Shown piece by piece: positions 1-7,368 of a stretch of 9,465 bases of DNA. A program made the translations under genes and the position numbers. The notes under the pieces were generated by a model. It saw only the letters and a program-made list of their open reading frames with translations, did no database searches and was not told where the DNA came from. Numbering within the stretch: the first letter of the stretch is position 1; each line of letters opens with the position of its first letter. Where the stretch lies: the NCBI GenBank assembly GCA_029573365.1, contig JAKQGD010000667.1:1-9465 (forward strand). Direction: 5' to 3'. Origin of the DNA: Bacteroidota bacterium (GTDB taxonomy: Bacteria; Bacteroidota; Bacteroidia; Chitinophagales; Saprospiraceae).

Positions 1-96
1 CATGGCTCGGAACTGCCGCTTTCCAATTGTAATCCTTTGAACAAACTTAATCTCAGGTGTCCCACAAACCCCAAAACCATTTGAAAACGAGACTAA

Positions 97-126
97 CTCA
101 AAACTCAAAACTCAAAACTCAAAACT
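97..126. repeat. Heptanucleotide tandem repeat (CTCAAAA)x4
   Basis: Four perfect head-to-tail copies of CTCAAAA (97-103, 104-110, 111-117, 118-124) are followed by a partial CT. The array lies directly after the stop codon of the ABC permease gene, on its 3' side. It is a simple short-period repeat with no spacers, so it is not CRISPR. Copy number could vary by replication slippage. No function is visible. Confidence 0.85.
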
Positions 127-130
127 GCAA

Positions 131-1372
131 TCACTCGTACCGGAGTGCCTCAATCGGATCCAGCCTTGACGCTTTCATGGCCGGGTAAAAGCCCGACACA
201 ATTCCGACGATCATGCACAGCGTAAAACCGAGTATCATCCAGCCCCAGGGTACGAGAAAGGTGCCGCCAAGCAGCGGCGTGACGATGTTGCCGACCAGAA
301 TACCCAGCAAAATACCCACGATGCCGCCGATCTGGCAGATCACCACAGCCTCGCTCAGAAACTGGGCGAGGATACTTTTCCGGGTGGCGCCGAGCGCTTT
401 GTAAATGCCAATCTCGCGGGTGCGCTCGGTCACACTTACCAGCATGATGTTCATCAGGCCGATGGAAGCACCAAAAAGAGTAAGCATGGCTATGAGTACA
501 GTGCCCATCCTCAGTGATGTCGTCATGTCTTTTAGCTGGTTTAAAATACCATCACTCTTGCGTATTTCAAAGTCATTTTCTTCCGAAACTTTAAGTTTTC
601 TGATGTTACGCATGACACCTATGGCATGGTTGATGGCATCTTCCAGTTCATTGGGCTGACTGACAGCCACTGTAACGTTGTAAGGCTTGTCGGCATACCC
701 GTACAGTACCTTTGAGTTAAACAATGGTATGAGCACTCTCCGGTCATTGGACCCGCCAGATGAAGCACCCTTGGATTTGAGGGCCCCAATGACCACATAG
801 TGGTTGCTGTTGATGTTGATGCTTTTGCCAATGGCTTTTTCCGGCTTTTCGTCAAAAAGCAGCTTCACGAGATCATTGCCTATGATGGCCTTGTTTGAGG
901 TAGAAAAAATCTCATTGGCGGTAAAATTTCTGCCGGCCCCCAGTTCGAAGGCTGAGGTATTTAGATAGTTTTCGTCTATGCCCACTACTCTAACGGTAGG
1001 GTTGGACTTTTTATCCTTGAATTTTACAGTTGCAGATGAAGTGCAAAATGATTCGACCGAGACTCTGGATCCCCCATAATTGTATACATTTTTAAAATCC
1101 ATGGCCTGGTCAAAAAGGATGGGATCCGTAACCTTCTGACGTCTGCCGCGGTCTGACCTTCTCAGGGACTCTGACAAAGGCCGTATGTTAAAGGAGTTGG
1201 CTCCGAGCCTGTTGAAATTGTCGCTCATAGAAAACAAAATAGCATCAATGGCGGTCAGTATACCTACAAGGCATGTGATGCCCACGGTGATAATCAGCAT
1301 GGTGAGCAATGACCTCAGTAGATTGGCCTTGATAGACCCTAAGGCAAGCTTTATATTTTCTAGGTAATGCAT
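131..1372 (-). CDS. MacB/FtsX-type ABC transporter permease
   Basis: This 413-residue inner-membrane protein has the MacB permease layout. A first membrane helix lies at about residues 21-45. A periplasmic MacB_PCD-like domain follows (about 50-280). The C-terminal FtsX domain has three helices (about 288-312, 342-364, 376-397). The segment from MNIMLVSVTERTREIG (307-322) through KALGATRKSI (325-334), and the end YPAMKASRLDPIEALRYE (396-413), are the family signatures. Such permeases work with a separate or fused ATPase to drive export or lipoprotein/peptide transport. No ATPase domain is present here, and no ATPase gene is visible, so the substrate is unknown. The ATG at 1372 lies just downstream of a good Bacteroidota promoter, which supports this start and suggests transcription independent of the esterase gene upstream. 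Confidence 0.93.
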   Translation of the reverse strand: MHYLENIKLALGSIKANLLRSLLTMLIITVGITCLVGILTAIDAILFSMSDNFNRLGANSFNIRPLSESLRRSDRGRRQKVTDPILFDQAMDFKNVYNYGGSRVSVESFCTSSATVKFKDKKSNPTVRVVGIDENYLNTSAFELGAGRNFTANEIFSTSNKAIIGNDLVKLLFDEKPEKAIGKSININSNHYVVIGALKSKGASSGGSNDRRVLIPLFNSKVLYGYADKPYNVTVAVSQPNELEDAINHAIGVMRNIRKLKVSEENDFEIRKSDGILNQLKDMTTSLRMGTVLIAMLTLFGASIGLMNIMLVSVTERTREIGIYKALGATRKSILAQFLSEAVVICQIGGIVGILLGILVGNIVTPLLGGTFLVPWGWMILGFTLCMIVGIVSGFYPAMKASRLDPIEALRYE

Positions 1373-1392
1373 ATATGGTCCTTGTGCAGATG

Positions 1393-1425
1393 CAAAAGTA
1401 ACAGCTGTGTCTCAAAATAGGTCAA
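1393..1425 (-). promoter_or_regulatory. Predicted Bacteroidota-type promoter of the ABC permease gene
   Basis: Read on the minus strand, a TTG (1425-1423) is followed after 22 bp by TACTTTTG (1400-1393). This matches the TAnnTTTG -7 element of the Bacteroidota primary sigma factor. The -7 element ends about 20 bp before the ATG at 1372, giving a short leader. The spacer is slightly longer than the 20 bp seen at the two sigma-factor genes. Confidence 0.6.
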
Positions 1426-1515
1426 TTAATAGAAAAACTCGTGATTTTATACGACTAATAAGACCATTTTAAGCTTGAACCTATATATGTTCAAAAGATT
1501 TTATCGCAAAACATC

Positions 1516-3075
1516 TCAATTCTGTATCAACAGATTGGATGATTGTTTTACGGTTACCCGGGCATTGTTGCCTATGGTAAGTGATTTAATCTGATATGGT
1601 TGTGAAGATTGCAATGTTACTTCTATGGGGCTGATTTGAGCGGGGATGGTCACATGGTGACATGGCTCCGGGACAGATGTGAGGCTCCACTTGGCAGTAT
1701 CGGTCCACTGACCTGAGGTGGTGGCGGTCCAGGTATTGGTAAACGAATCAGCTACATTTACATTGATGGTCACCGGGTCTCCTTTGCCGTCCCATTTGCT
1801 GTATGGTGTCATTTTGAGGCTGCGTGTAGTAGCGGTGGTACTCCAGTTGACGGTTACATAATTGAGACTTGGATTGTAATTAAGCAAGGTGCCGCCGGTG
1901 ACTTCCCAGTGATAATACCTGGCAAGGCCTGACTGTGTGGTATACGTTTGGGTCGGAGACGAACTGCACACATTGAGTTTGCCGGAAATGGTGTGTGCCG
2001 CAGGTTTGAGCAGTTTTGTAAAAAACCAGTTAGAAATGCCGGGTATGATGTCTGAATACAGGGTGGTTTCCGTCTCCTCGTGTACACTGTGACCTCTGTT
2101 GGTATAAGAATAAAACTGGTAGGGCAGACCCAGAAAAGCCGCTCTCTGTGACATGGGCAGACTTCCGTATACTATCGGAAGGTCAAAGCCTACAATCCAG
2201 CCGGAAACGCTGGCAAATGGCTGTCCTGAGTCATAAGGCACAGTGTCATCATCCTGGCTATGGAACATTACAATCATAGGGTCTGAGGCTGTTTCCATAT
2301 AGGAAGTAAATCCCACAGCTCCTGCCAGACTAAATACTGCCTTTGCATGGCCACTCTGTGTCTGGTTGTTGCCGGCACAGTCGAGACATCCCAGATTGGG
2401 ACAGTTGCAGGTATAAAGCCCGAGAAAACCGCAAGATTGCGTCCATGCATAAGTGGAGGCGGGCCGCTCGGTTTCTTTGTCTAGATAGGCGTTGTGGGTG
2501 GCCACAAATGCTCCGGCACTGTGCCCTCCGATATAAATCTGATTTGGGTCTATTTTGTATATGTTGGCCCCGGCGGCATCGGCCTTGAAAAAGCGGACTG
2601 CCGACCTTCCATCCTGTATGCCCCGATAGACGGCCCTTTTTGATAGGTCCTCGTCAAAGATGTTCATCCCCAGCCTGTAATCGATGACAGCGGTTACAAA
2701 TCCCCTTTTTGCGAGTTCCTGGGCTATCAGCCTGATACTCCAGTGGTCCTTGCTTCCGGCGATAAATCCTCCACCAAAACACACGATGACTACCGGTCTT
2801 TTTGACAGGGTGTCGCCGGTGGGCCTGAAGATATTCATGTACAGATTTACATTGGTAGTCTCATATTCTTTAACATTAAGCGGATATCCTGTAAGACCTT
2901 CATAAAATCCTCCCCCGGGAACGGGCTGCGGTACATTTGTGCTAAAAAGTACATTGGTCGTCTCCGTAATGTTTGGAAACAAGGCTGCAGTATACCTGTT
3001 CATTGGTGGCTGAGCATCGACGGCAATGGCAAAAAATATAATGGAAGCAAATGTGGTCAGTATGTTTTTCATCAT
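1516..3075 (-). CDS. Secreted alpha/beta-hydrolase esterase with C-terminal beta-rich modules
   Basis: The 519-residue product starts with a signal peptide whose likely cleavage is after VDA, before Gln22. Residues about 60-355 form an alpha/beta-hydrolase of the carboxylesterase/BD-FAE type. An oxyanion-type GGGF is at 101-104, the nucleophile elbow GHSAG at 184-188 (Ser186), the likely acid is Asp276 in DDDTVP, and the likely base is His329 in RGHSVH. Phe100 stands where HGGG-type esterases have His. A Cys-rich insert (C215, C223, C225, C230, C233) interrupts the core. Residues about 362-445 look like a PKD/Ig-like domain. Residues about 446-519 resemble the W..WS..vP...vtIP module common in Bacteroidota surface proteins. 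No type IX sorting domain follows. The substrate is unknown; an ester on a polysaccharide is only a guess. The start overlaps the upstream gene by ATGA, implying translational coupling. Confidence 0.88.
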   Translation of the reverse strand: MMKNILTTFASIIFFAIAVDAQPPMNRYTAALFPNITETTNVLFSTNVPQPVPGGGFYEGLTGYPLNVKEYETTNVNLYMNIFRPTGDTLSKRPVVIVCFGGGFIAGSKDHWSIRLIAQELAKRGFVTAVIDYRLGMNIFDEDLSKRAVYRGIQDGRSAVRFFKADAAGANIYKIDPNQIYIGGHSAGAFVATHNAYLDKETERPASTYAWTQSCGFLGLYTCNCPNLGCLDCAGNNQTQSGHAKAVFSLAGAVGFTSYMETASDPMIVMFHSQDDDTVPYDSGQPFASVSGWIVGFDLPIVYGSLPMSQRAAFLGLPYQFYSYTNRGHSVHEETETTLYSDIIPGISNWFFTKLLKPAAHTISGKLNVCSSSPTQTYTTQSGLARYYHWEVTGGTLLNYNPSLNYVTVNWSTTATTRSLKMTPYSKWDGKGDPVTINVNVADSFTNTWTATTSGQWTDTAKWSLTSVPEPCHHVTIPAQISPIEVTLQSSQPYQIKSLTIGNNARVTVKQSSNLLIQN

Positions 3076-3518
3076 TTTTCGATTTCTTTTTTAAAGTATG
3101 GGACCAGCTTTTGCTGAAAGGAGATGCTGGATCTGAAAAACTTCATCATTTGTTCAAATCTGGATTTTGTGACTCCGTTATCGATACAAAGCTTATTGAC
3201 GTGGTTGTTTTTAACCTCTGAAACATATCTGTGAGCAGCCTGAAATGCAGACATAGCGGACTTTTCGTTGGCTGTAAGTTCCGGACCACTGTTTTCCAAA
3301 CCTTTTCTAAGTATTTCTCCCAATCGTTGCATAGAAATCCCTGACCGTACTGCTGCGTCCATGATTACCGAATCGACATTCAGGCCGTGGTTGTTTTCTG
3401 CAATACGGATCCTTACAAACCCTGTGAGTTCGTCCTCAGTAAACGTAGTGTCGGTGACCTGACAATGACAAATTGATGCCGTACACAGACAAATAAAAAC
3501 AATAAAATTTCTCATCAT
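3072..3518 (-). CDS. Small secreted helical protein of unknown function
   Basis: I do not recognise this gene. From the chosen ATG the product is 148 residues. A basic, hydrophobic N-terminus (about 1-19) looks like a signal peptide, with Gln20 at the probable +1 position, as is frequent in Bacteroidota. No lipobox fits. The rest looks helical and charged. It contains a repeated motif G-[IV]-[ST]-x-x-R-[LF]-x-x-[IM]-[LM] at residues 60-70 and 115-125. This faintly recalls the helical DUF4168 type of secreted protein, but I cannot confirm it. The frame also has ATG at 3536 (six residues longer) and 3515. I prefer 3518 or 3515 because they give a compact signal peptide. Its stop overlaps the esterase start (ATGA), so the two are probably co-translated and may act together outside the cytoplasm. 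Confidence 0.75.
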   Translation of the reverse strand: MMRNFIVFICLCTASICHCQVTDTTFTEDELTGFVRIRIAENNHGLNVDSVIMDAAVRSGISMQRLGEILRKGLENSGPELTANEKSAMSAFQAAHRYVSEVKNNHVNKLCIDNGVTKSRFEQMMKFFRSSISFQQKLVPYFKKEIEK

Positions 3519-3708
3519 TCTATAAATTAAACCCATTGGCTGCAGCCATAACCATTAAAAATCTGCAGGATAATTGCAAAAACAAAGGAGTTTCCAGGGT
3601 CTAAAAGGGGTTAATGTCCGCCACTCAATAAAATCTATGGCAGGCGAAGGCAAATATATACTTAAATTTTTAAAACGAGACGGCTAAGGGTCAAAAAATT
3701 GCTAAATA

Positions 3709-4305
3709 TCAGTTTTTCCAGCGGAAAGAAGCCATCAATGTGTCGATGTCTGGACGGATGAAACTGAGGACGGGAGCAGTGGAGTCGGGATTGACCTTAC
3801 TGTCAAAATAAAAAGACCCTCTGAGGAAGTGATTTTTTTCATCAGTGAGATAAAACTGAAGGGGACTGGCCACGGGCCCTTCTATTTCGAAAAGAACCCC
3901 AACGACTCCATGGCCATTATTAATGACTGACTCCTTGCGGTAATTGGCCTTGATGTTGTGTTTGCCAGCAATGGTAAAGGCGTCATTGACAAGCTCAGAG
4001 ATAGATTTGCCGCTTTTGAGGTTGTAATAACTGCAATACAGGCTAGCATTGAGAGAATCAAACTTAATGTCAAACCAGCATGGATGCTCAGGCTCTCCTT
4101 CAAACCTGAACGAATCCTGCGAAAAATGGCCGTAAGCCGGCACCTTAAAGTTAAATGCACACAATGAAGTATCCTGGAGCTGATATGATTTGACCGGGTA
4201 AAAAATACGAGGGTACATCCTGGGCCTGGGCCCTGGTGTGCTGTCATCGCCACATGATGCGATTACAAATGCTGTGAGTACCAGTATGATGAGCTTATTT
4301 GTCAT
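3709..4305 (-). CDS. gldD: Gliding motility lipoprotein GldD
   Basis: The 198-residue product has a type II signal peptide with lipobox IASC and lipidated Cys18, so it is an envelope lipoprotein. After a Pro-rich linker comes the GldD-type segment PRPRMYPRIFYP (26-37). A conserved domain follows, including the YGHFSQDSF and HPCWFDIKF stretches (58-82) and the C-terminal RGSFYFD (162-168) and PDIDTLMASFRW (185-196). GldD is one of the lipoproteins required for gliding in Flavobacterium johnsoniae, where loss also affects the type IX secretion/gliding machinery. The start codon lies inside the end of gldE (11-bp overlap), so the pair is translationally coupled. Family assignment rests on motif recognition and on the gldE neighbour, which agree. 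Confidence 0.93.
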   Translation of the reverse strand: MTNKLIILVLTAFVIASCGDDSTPGPRPRMYPRIFYPVKSYQLQDTSLCAFNFKVPAYGHFSQDSFRFEGEPEHPCWFDIKFDSLNASLYCSYYNLKSGKSISELVNDAFTIAGKHNIKANYRKESVINNGHGVVGVLFEIEGPVASPLQFYLTDEKNHFLRGSFYFDSKVNPDSTAPVLSFIRPDIDTLMASFRWKN

Positions 4306-5704
4306 TAATGAAAATACTTACCTTTTCGATGCGGCGGCGGGTTACGGAAATCACCTTAAGGTTAAGGTGGCCGATGTTGATTTCTTTTTCGGACGAAGGG
4401 ATGCTGCCTATAATCTCGAGGATGAGACCCCCCAAAGAGTCTGCCTCGCCTCTGACATTGTCAAAAAAGCCTGTGTTTTCGCCTATCACACGGCACACGT
4501 CATTGAGCAGAGTTTTCCCATCAAGGATAAAATTGTTGTCTGAGATCTTGATGTAGTCGATCTCTTCATCCATGTCAAATTCGTCTTTGATGTCACCGAC
4601 CACCTCCTCCATGATGTCTTCAAGGGTAGCTATGCCTGCGGTGCCACCAAACTCATCAACAATGATGGCCATATGCATTCTTTTCTTCTGAAATTCACGC
4701 AGCAGTTCGTCAATCTTCTTGGCTTCAGGGACAAAGAGCACTGATTTTCGGATGAGGTCCTGCCACCTGAAGTCGTCACTCTCTTCTCCGGCTTCCAGCA
4801 GATCCTTGACATACAGTATGCCTACTATGTTGTCCAGGTCTTCCCGGTATACTGGCAGTCTGGAGTATCCTGAATCGCGGACTATTTTCATAACCTCCCG
4901 GAAACCGGCACTTTCGTCCAGAGCCACTATGTCCATCCTTGGGTGCATGATCTGGCGAGCAGATATATCTCCAAAATTTACAATGCCTTTTAGAATATCT
5001 GCTTCCTGTGCTGATGATTCGCTGGAACTGGTCACAGTCAGGTCTATGGCGGCGTCTATGTCTTCGCGGGATGTCAGGTTTTGAGAACTTGAACTGGCAA
5101 GCCTTTTTTCCATGGAGGAGGACCAGCCCACCAGCACTTTTGTTACCGGACTCAGGATGTATGACAAAAATGACAATGGCCAGGCCATAAGATGCAGAAT
5201 TCGTCGTTTATTGAGGGTGGCATATATTTTTGGCATGGCTTCGCCAAAAAGTACCAAAACAAATGTCACTCCAACCACCGTTATCAGAAAATTAAACACA
5301 TTGGCAATAGTCTGTGGGGTAGATATGCCATATAGCAGATGGTCATGCATCCACTGTCCCCATCCGAGGATGCGGTCTTCTCCCAGTACTATGCGGAGGA
5401 TTTGATCGGCCACAATTACAATGGCGATATTGATAAAATTGTTGGCTATCAGTATGGTAGCCAGAAGGTGCCGTGGCTTTTCCTTGAGTGCCAGAATACG
5501 TCTCGAAATGCCGGTATTTTCATCCTCAAGGTCTTTTACTTCATTGATACCAAGGGAAAAGTAGGCTACCTCAGAGGCGGAGACAAGTCCCGACCCGATA
5601 AGAAGGAAAATAAACACAGTTAGCAGCAGGGTCAGATTGCCTGATTCGACCGAAGCTGTTGCTGCCTGGAAGGCCAGCAAATATAAACCGGCATCAGAGT
5701 CCAA
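4295..5704 (-). CDS. gldE: Gliding motility-associated CNNM/CBS-domain protein GldE
   Basis: The 469-residue membrane protein belongs to the CorC/HlyC (CNNM, DUF21) family. The CNNM transmembrane domain spans about residues 24-200, with helices near 25-50, 80-107, 135-160 and 170-192. A CBS pair spans about 250-372, from IMHPRMDIVAL to the signature EFGGTAGIATLEDIMEEVVG (351-370). A CorC_HlyC domain fills about 385-465. Relatives are linked to Mg2+/Co2+ handling; GldE is associated with gliding, but its biochemical role is unsettled. The start is TTG at 5704. An in-frame TAA lies only five codons upstream with no ATG or GTG between, and any later start would cut into the first helix. The N-terminus MDSDAG also resembles the usual start of GldE proteins. 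The gene lies 41 bp after ssb and overlaps gldD by 11 bp. Confidence 0.93.
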   Translation of the reverse strand: MDSDAGLYLLAFQAATASVESGNLTLLLTVFIFLLIGSGLVSASEVAYFSLGINEVKDLEDENTGISRRILALKEKPRHLLATILIANNFINIAIVIVADQILRIVLGEDRILGWGQWMHDHLLYGISTPQTIANVFNFLITVVGVTFVLVLFGEAMPKIYATLNKRRILHLMAWPLSFLSYILSPVTKVLVGWSSSMEKRLASSSSQNLTSREDIDAAIDLTVTSSSESSAQEADILKGIVNFGDISARQIMHPRMDIVALDESAGFREVMKIVRDSGYSRLPVYREDLDNIVGILYVKDLLEAGEESDDFRWQDLIRKSVLFVPEAKKIDELLREFQKKRMHMAIIVDEFGGTAGIATLEDIMEEVVGDIKDEFDMDEEIDYIKISDNNFILDGKTLLNDVCRVIGENTGFFDNVRGEADSLGGLILEIIGSIPSSEKEINIGHLNLKVISVTRRRIEKVSIFINDK

Positions 5705-5745
5705 TAGAGTCTTGTTTAGTTAACGAATTCCTTCCTTTAGGCTCT

Positions 5746-6150
5746 TCAAAACGGAAGGTCATCTTTGGCATTTGTGGGTGCGTTATCTTGATCAGGAGGA
5801 GGGATTGAACCACCCGGACTACTTTCCCTTTTTTCCAGAGAATAGAGAGTATTAGCCACAATCTCAGTAATCGATCTTTCTACTCCTTCTTTGTCTGTAT
5901 ATTTTCGGTGAGTGATTTTTCCCTCGACATAGGCCATATCCCCTTTTTTGAGATCCCTCTCAGATTTTTCAGCCAGACCACGCCAGGCCACAATATTGTG
6001 CCATTCGGTTAGTTTTTGCCAGGTATCGTTTTTGTCCTTATAATTTTCATTGGTTGCCAGCGAAAATGTGGCCACTTTTACACCGTTTTCGAGGGTTCTT
6101 ACTTCCGGGTCTCTTCCCAGGTTGCCCACCAGAGTGACTTTGTTTATCAT
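5746..6150 (-). CDS. ssb: Single-stranded DNA-binding protein
   Basis: The 134-residue cytoplasmic protein binds single-stranded DNA in replication, recombination and repair. The N-terminal OB fold (about 2-107) begins INKVTLVGNLGRDPEVR and contains the typical TEWHNIVAWRGLAE (48-61) and GDMAYVEGKI (70-79). A short Pro/Asn/Asp-rich linker follows. The C-terminus DDLPF is the acidic tip through which SSB recruits partner proteins. The length is near the low end for bacterial SSBs, owing to the short linker. It lies 24 bp after mutY and upstream of gldE, an arrangement common in Bacteroidota. The start ATG is preceded by an A/T-rich leader (AAATACTTTTT) without a Shine-Dalgarno sequence, as usual in the phylum. 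Confidence 0.97.
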   Translation of the reverse strand: MINKVTLVGNLGRDPEVRTLENGVKVATFSLATNENYKDKNDTWQKLTEWHNIVAWRGLAEKSERDLKKGDMAYVEGKITHRKYTDKEGVERSITEIVANTLYSLEKRESSPGGSIPPPDQDNAPTNAKDDLPF

Positions 6151-6174
6151 AAAAAGTATTTGATAAGGAGCAGG

Positions 6175-7260
6175 TTATTTAATTCCGTTTATCCCTATGT
6201 TTTGTAAATCGAAGTAATCCTTAAAGATTTTTGGAAATGCAAAGTTTCCAACTTTTTTGCTCTCTACCAAATAATACCCGTTTTTTATTTTTGACTTAAC
6301 TTGCTGCATGTCAATTTTGTAAAAGCTTGCCCTTATAATCTGATGGGTTAGTATATGATCTATTCTGAATACAGGAACATAATCTTCTTTGGGTTTACTT
6401 GTCTCAAAAATATCTGCCCAAAGTTTGTCGGTTATGGTCTCAGAAGGAGGTTCTGGGTTTGGCGTTTCAAGCATCGGCAATTCGTATAGACCTTTCCAGA
6501 TGTCCTCAGCAGAGCGGCGGGTGATGACCGTGGTTTGTCGGGGCAAAACGATTTGGAAGTAGTGAAAATATCTGATTTTCTTTTGAGGTCTTGCTTTTCT
6601 GGCAGGAATATCTCCTGTTTTATTATGGATCTGGGCATAACATCCGTCATTAACAGGACATATGCTGCAGGATGGTGACAAGGGGGTACAAACGGTTGCC
6701 CCAAGGTCCATGATGGCCTGATTAAACAATGCTGGGTCTGTAGCCACTATAGCCAGGTCTACATAAGCACTGACCCCGGCATCAAAGTCTTTAGTCCCGG
6801 GAGCACCTTTGATCCCTTCCAATCTGGAAATGACTCTCTGCACGTTGCCATCTATAACAGCATGTCTAAGCCCAAAAGCAAAAGAAGAAATAGCAGCTGC
6901 AGTATATGGACCTACACCTTTGAGGGCCAGAATATCTTCATACCGTGAGGGGAAAATGCCACTGTATTTTTCCAGAATGGTTTTTGCGGCATGATGCATA
7001 TTTCGGGCTCGTGAATAATAGCCAAGCCCTTCCCACACCTTAAGTACTTCTTCTTCATGGGCAGAGGCCAGGCTTTTTACGTCAGGAAAGGTGTCAATAA
7101 ACCTGAGAAAATATGGAGTGCCCTGCCTTACCCTTGTCTGCTGCAGGATAATCTCCGATACCCAGATGATATACGGATCAGATGTGTTTTTCCAGGGTAG
7201 GGTACGTGGATGTGCCAGTGACCACGATGTTAGCAGATAGGCAAATTGACTCGGATCCAT
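6175..7260 (-). CDS. mutY: A/G-specific adenine glycosylase MutY
   Basis: The 361-residue base-excision enzyme removes adenine mispaired with 8-oxoguanine or guanine. The catalytic domain has SEIILQQTRV (35-44, catalytic Glu36), WEGLGYYSRARN (76-87), the helix-hairpin-helix LKGVGPYTAAAI (113-124) and the catalytic Asp137 in VIDGNVQRV. The iron-sulfur loop has C191-X6-C198-X2-C201-X5-C207, all four ligands present. A C-terminal NUDIX-like 8-oxoG recognition domain covers about 228-360. The frame is open upstream to an ATG at 7308, but that codon lies inside a hairpin terminator. The ATG at 7260 (MDPSQF) matches the family N-terminus and is chosen. No clear promoter consensus is visible between the terminator and the start. 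It is probably the first gene of mutY-ssb-gldE-gldD. Confidence 0.96.
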   Translation of the reverse strand: MDPSQFAYLLTSWSLAHPRTLPWKNTSDPYIIWVSEIILQQTRVRQGTPYFLRFIDTFPDVKSLASAHEEEVLKVWEGLGYYSRARNMHHAAKTILEKYSGIFPSRYEDILALKGVGPYTAAAISSFAFGLRHAVIDGNVQRVISRLEGIKGAPGTKDFDAGVSAYVDLAIVATDPALFNQAIMDLGATVCTPLSPSCSICPVNDGCYAQIHNKTGDIPARKARPQKKIRYFHYFQIVLPRQTTVITRRSAEDIWKGLYELPMLETPNPEPPSETITDKLWADIFETSKPKEDYVPVFRIDHILTHQIIRASFYKIDMQQVKSKIKNGYYLVESKKVGNFAFPKIFKDYFDLQNIGINGIK

Positions 7261-7305
7261 GGGTAAGTCAGATTGTTTTATACAGCAATGGTAATATAGC
7301 AAAAA

Positions 7306-7344
7306 CAAAAAGAGGCTGACACACGGGGTGCCTGCCTCTTTTTG
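7306..7344 (-). terminator. Rho-independent terminator after the first sigma-factor gene
   Basis: A perfect 11-bp inverted repeat, CAAAAAGAGGC (7306-7316) and GCCTCTTTTTG (7334-7344), encloses a 17-nt loop. On the minus strand the 3' arm ends in a T-rich run (TTTTTGTTTTTG). It starts about 25 bp past the sigma-factor stop codon and about 45 bp before mutY. Because both flanks are A/T tracts it could work in both directions, but no plus-strand gene is visible. Confidence 0.85.
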
Positions 7345-7368
7345 TATAATTGCTGACTAACCTGAAAA

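Noticed and set aside
1..80. Possible gene fragments at the left edge: an ATG-started minus-strand frame from 80 leaving the window, and a plus-strand frame open from 1 to a TGA at 82-84
   Set aside because: Both are under 30 codons, lack recognisable motifs or a ribosome/promoter signal, and cannot be distinguished from chance open frames.
1475..1494. Inverted repeat TTGAAC/GTTCAA after the esterase stop
   Set aside because: It has a 6-bp AT-rich stem with an 8-nt loop and no T-run on the minus strand, which is too weak to call a terminator.
3651..3658. TATATTTG on the minus strand as a -7 element for the small secreted protein and esterase
   Set aside because: The box matches TAnnTTTG, but no TTG lies within 17-23 bp upstream and the leader would be over 100 nt. 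It is possible but not supported enough to list.
4719..5084. Plus-strand 121-codon open frame inside gldE
   Set aside because: It is antisense to a well-supported gene, with Ser/Arg-rich low-complexity translation typical of a shadow frame. The same holds for the other plus-strand frames in the window.
7261..7308. Longer mutY start at 7308 (16 extra residues)
   Set aside because: The ATG at 7308 lies inside the hairpin terminator and the extra residues do not resemble the family N-terminus. The ATG at 7260 fits.
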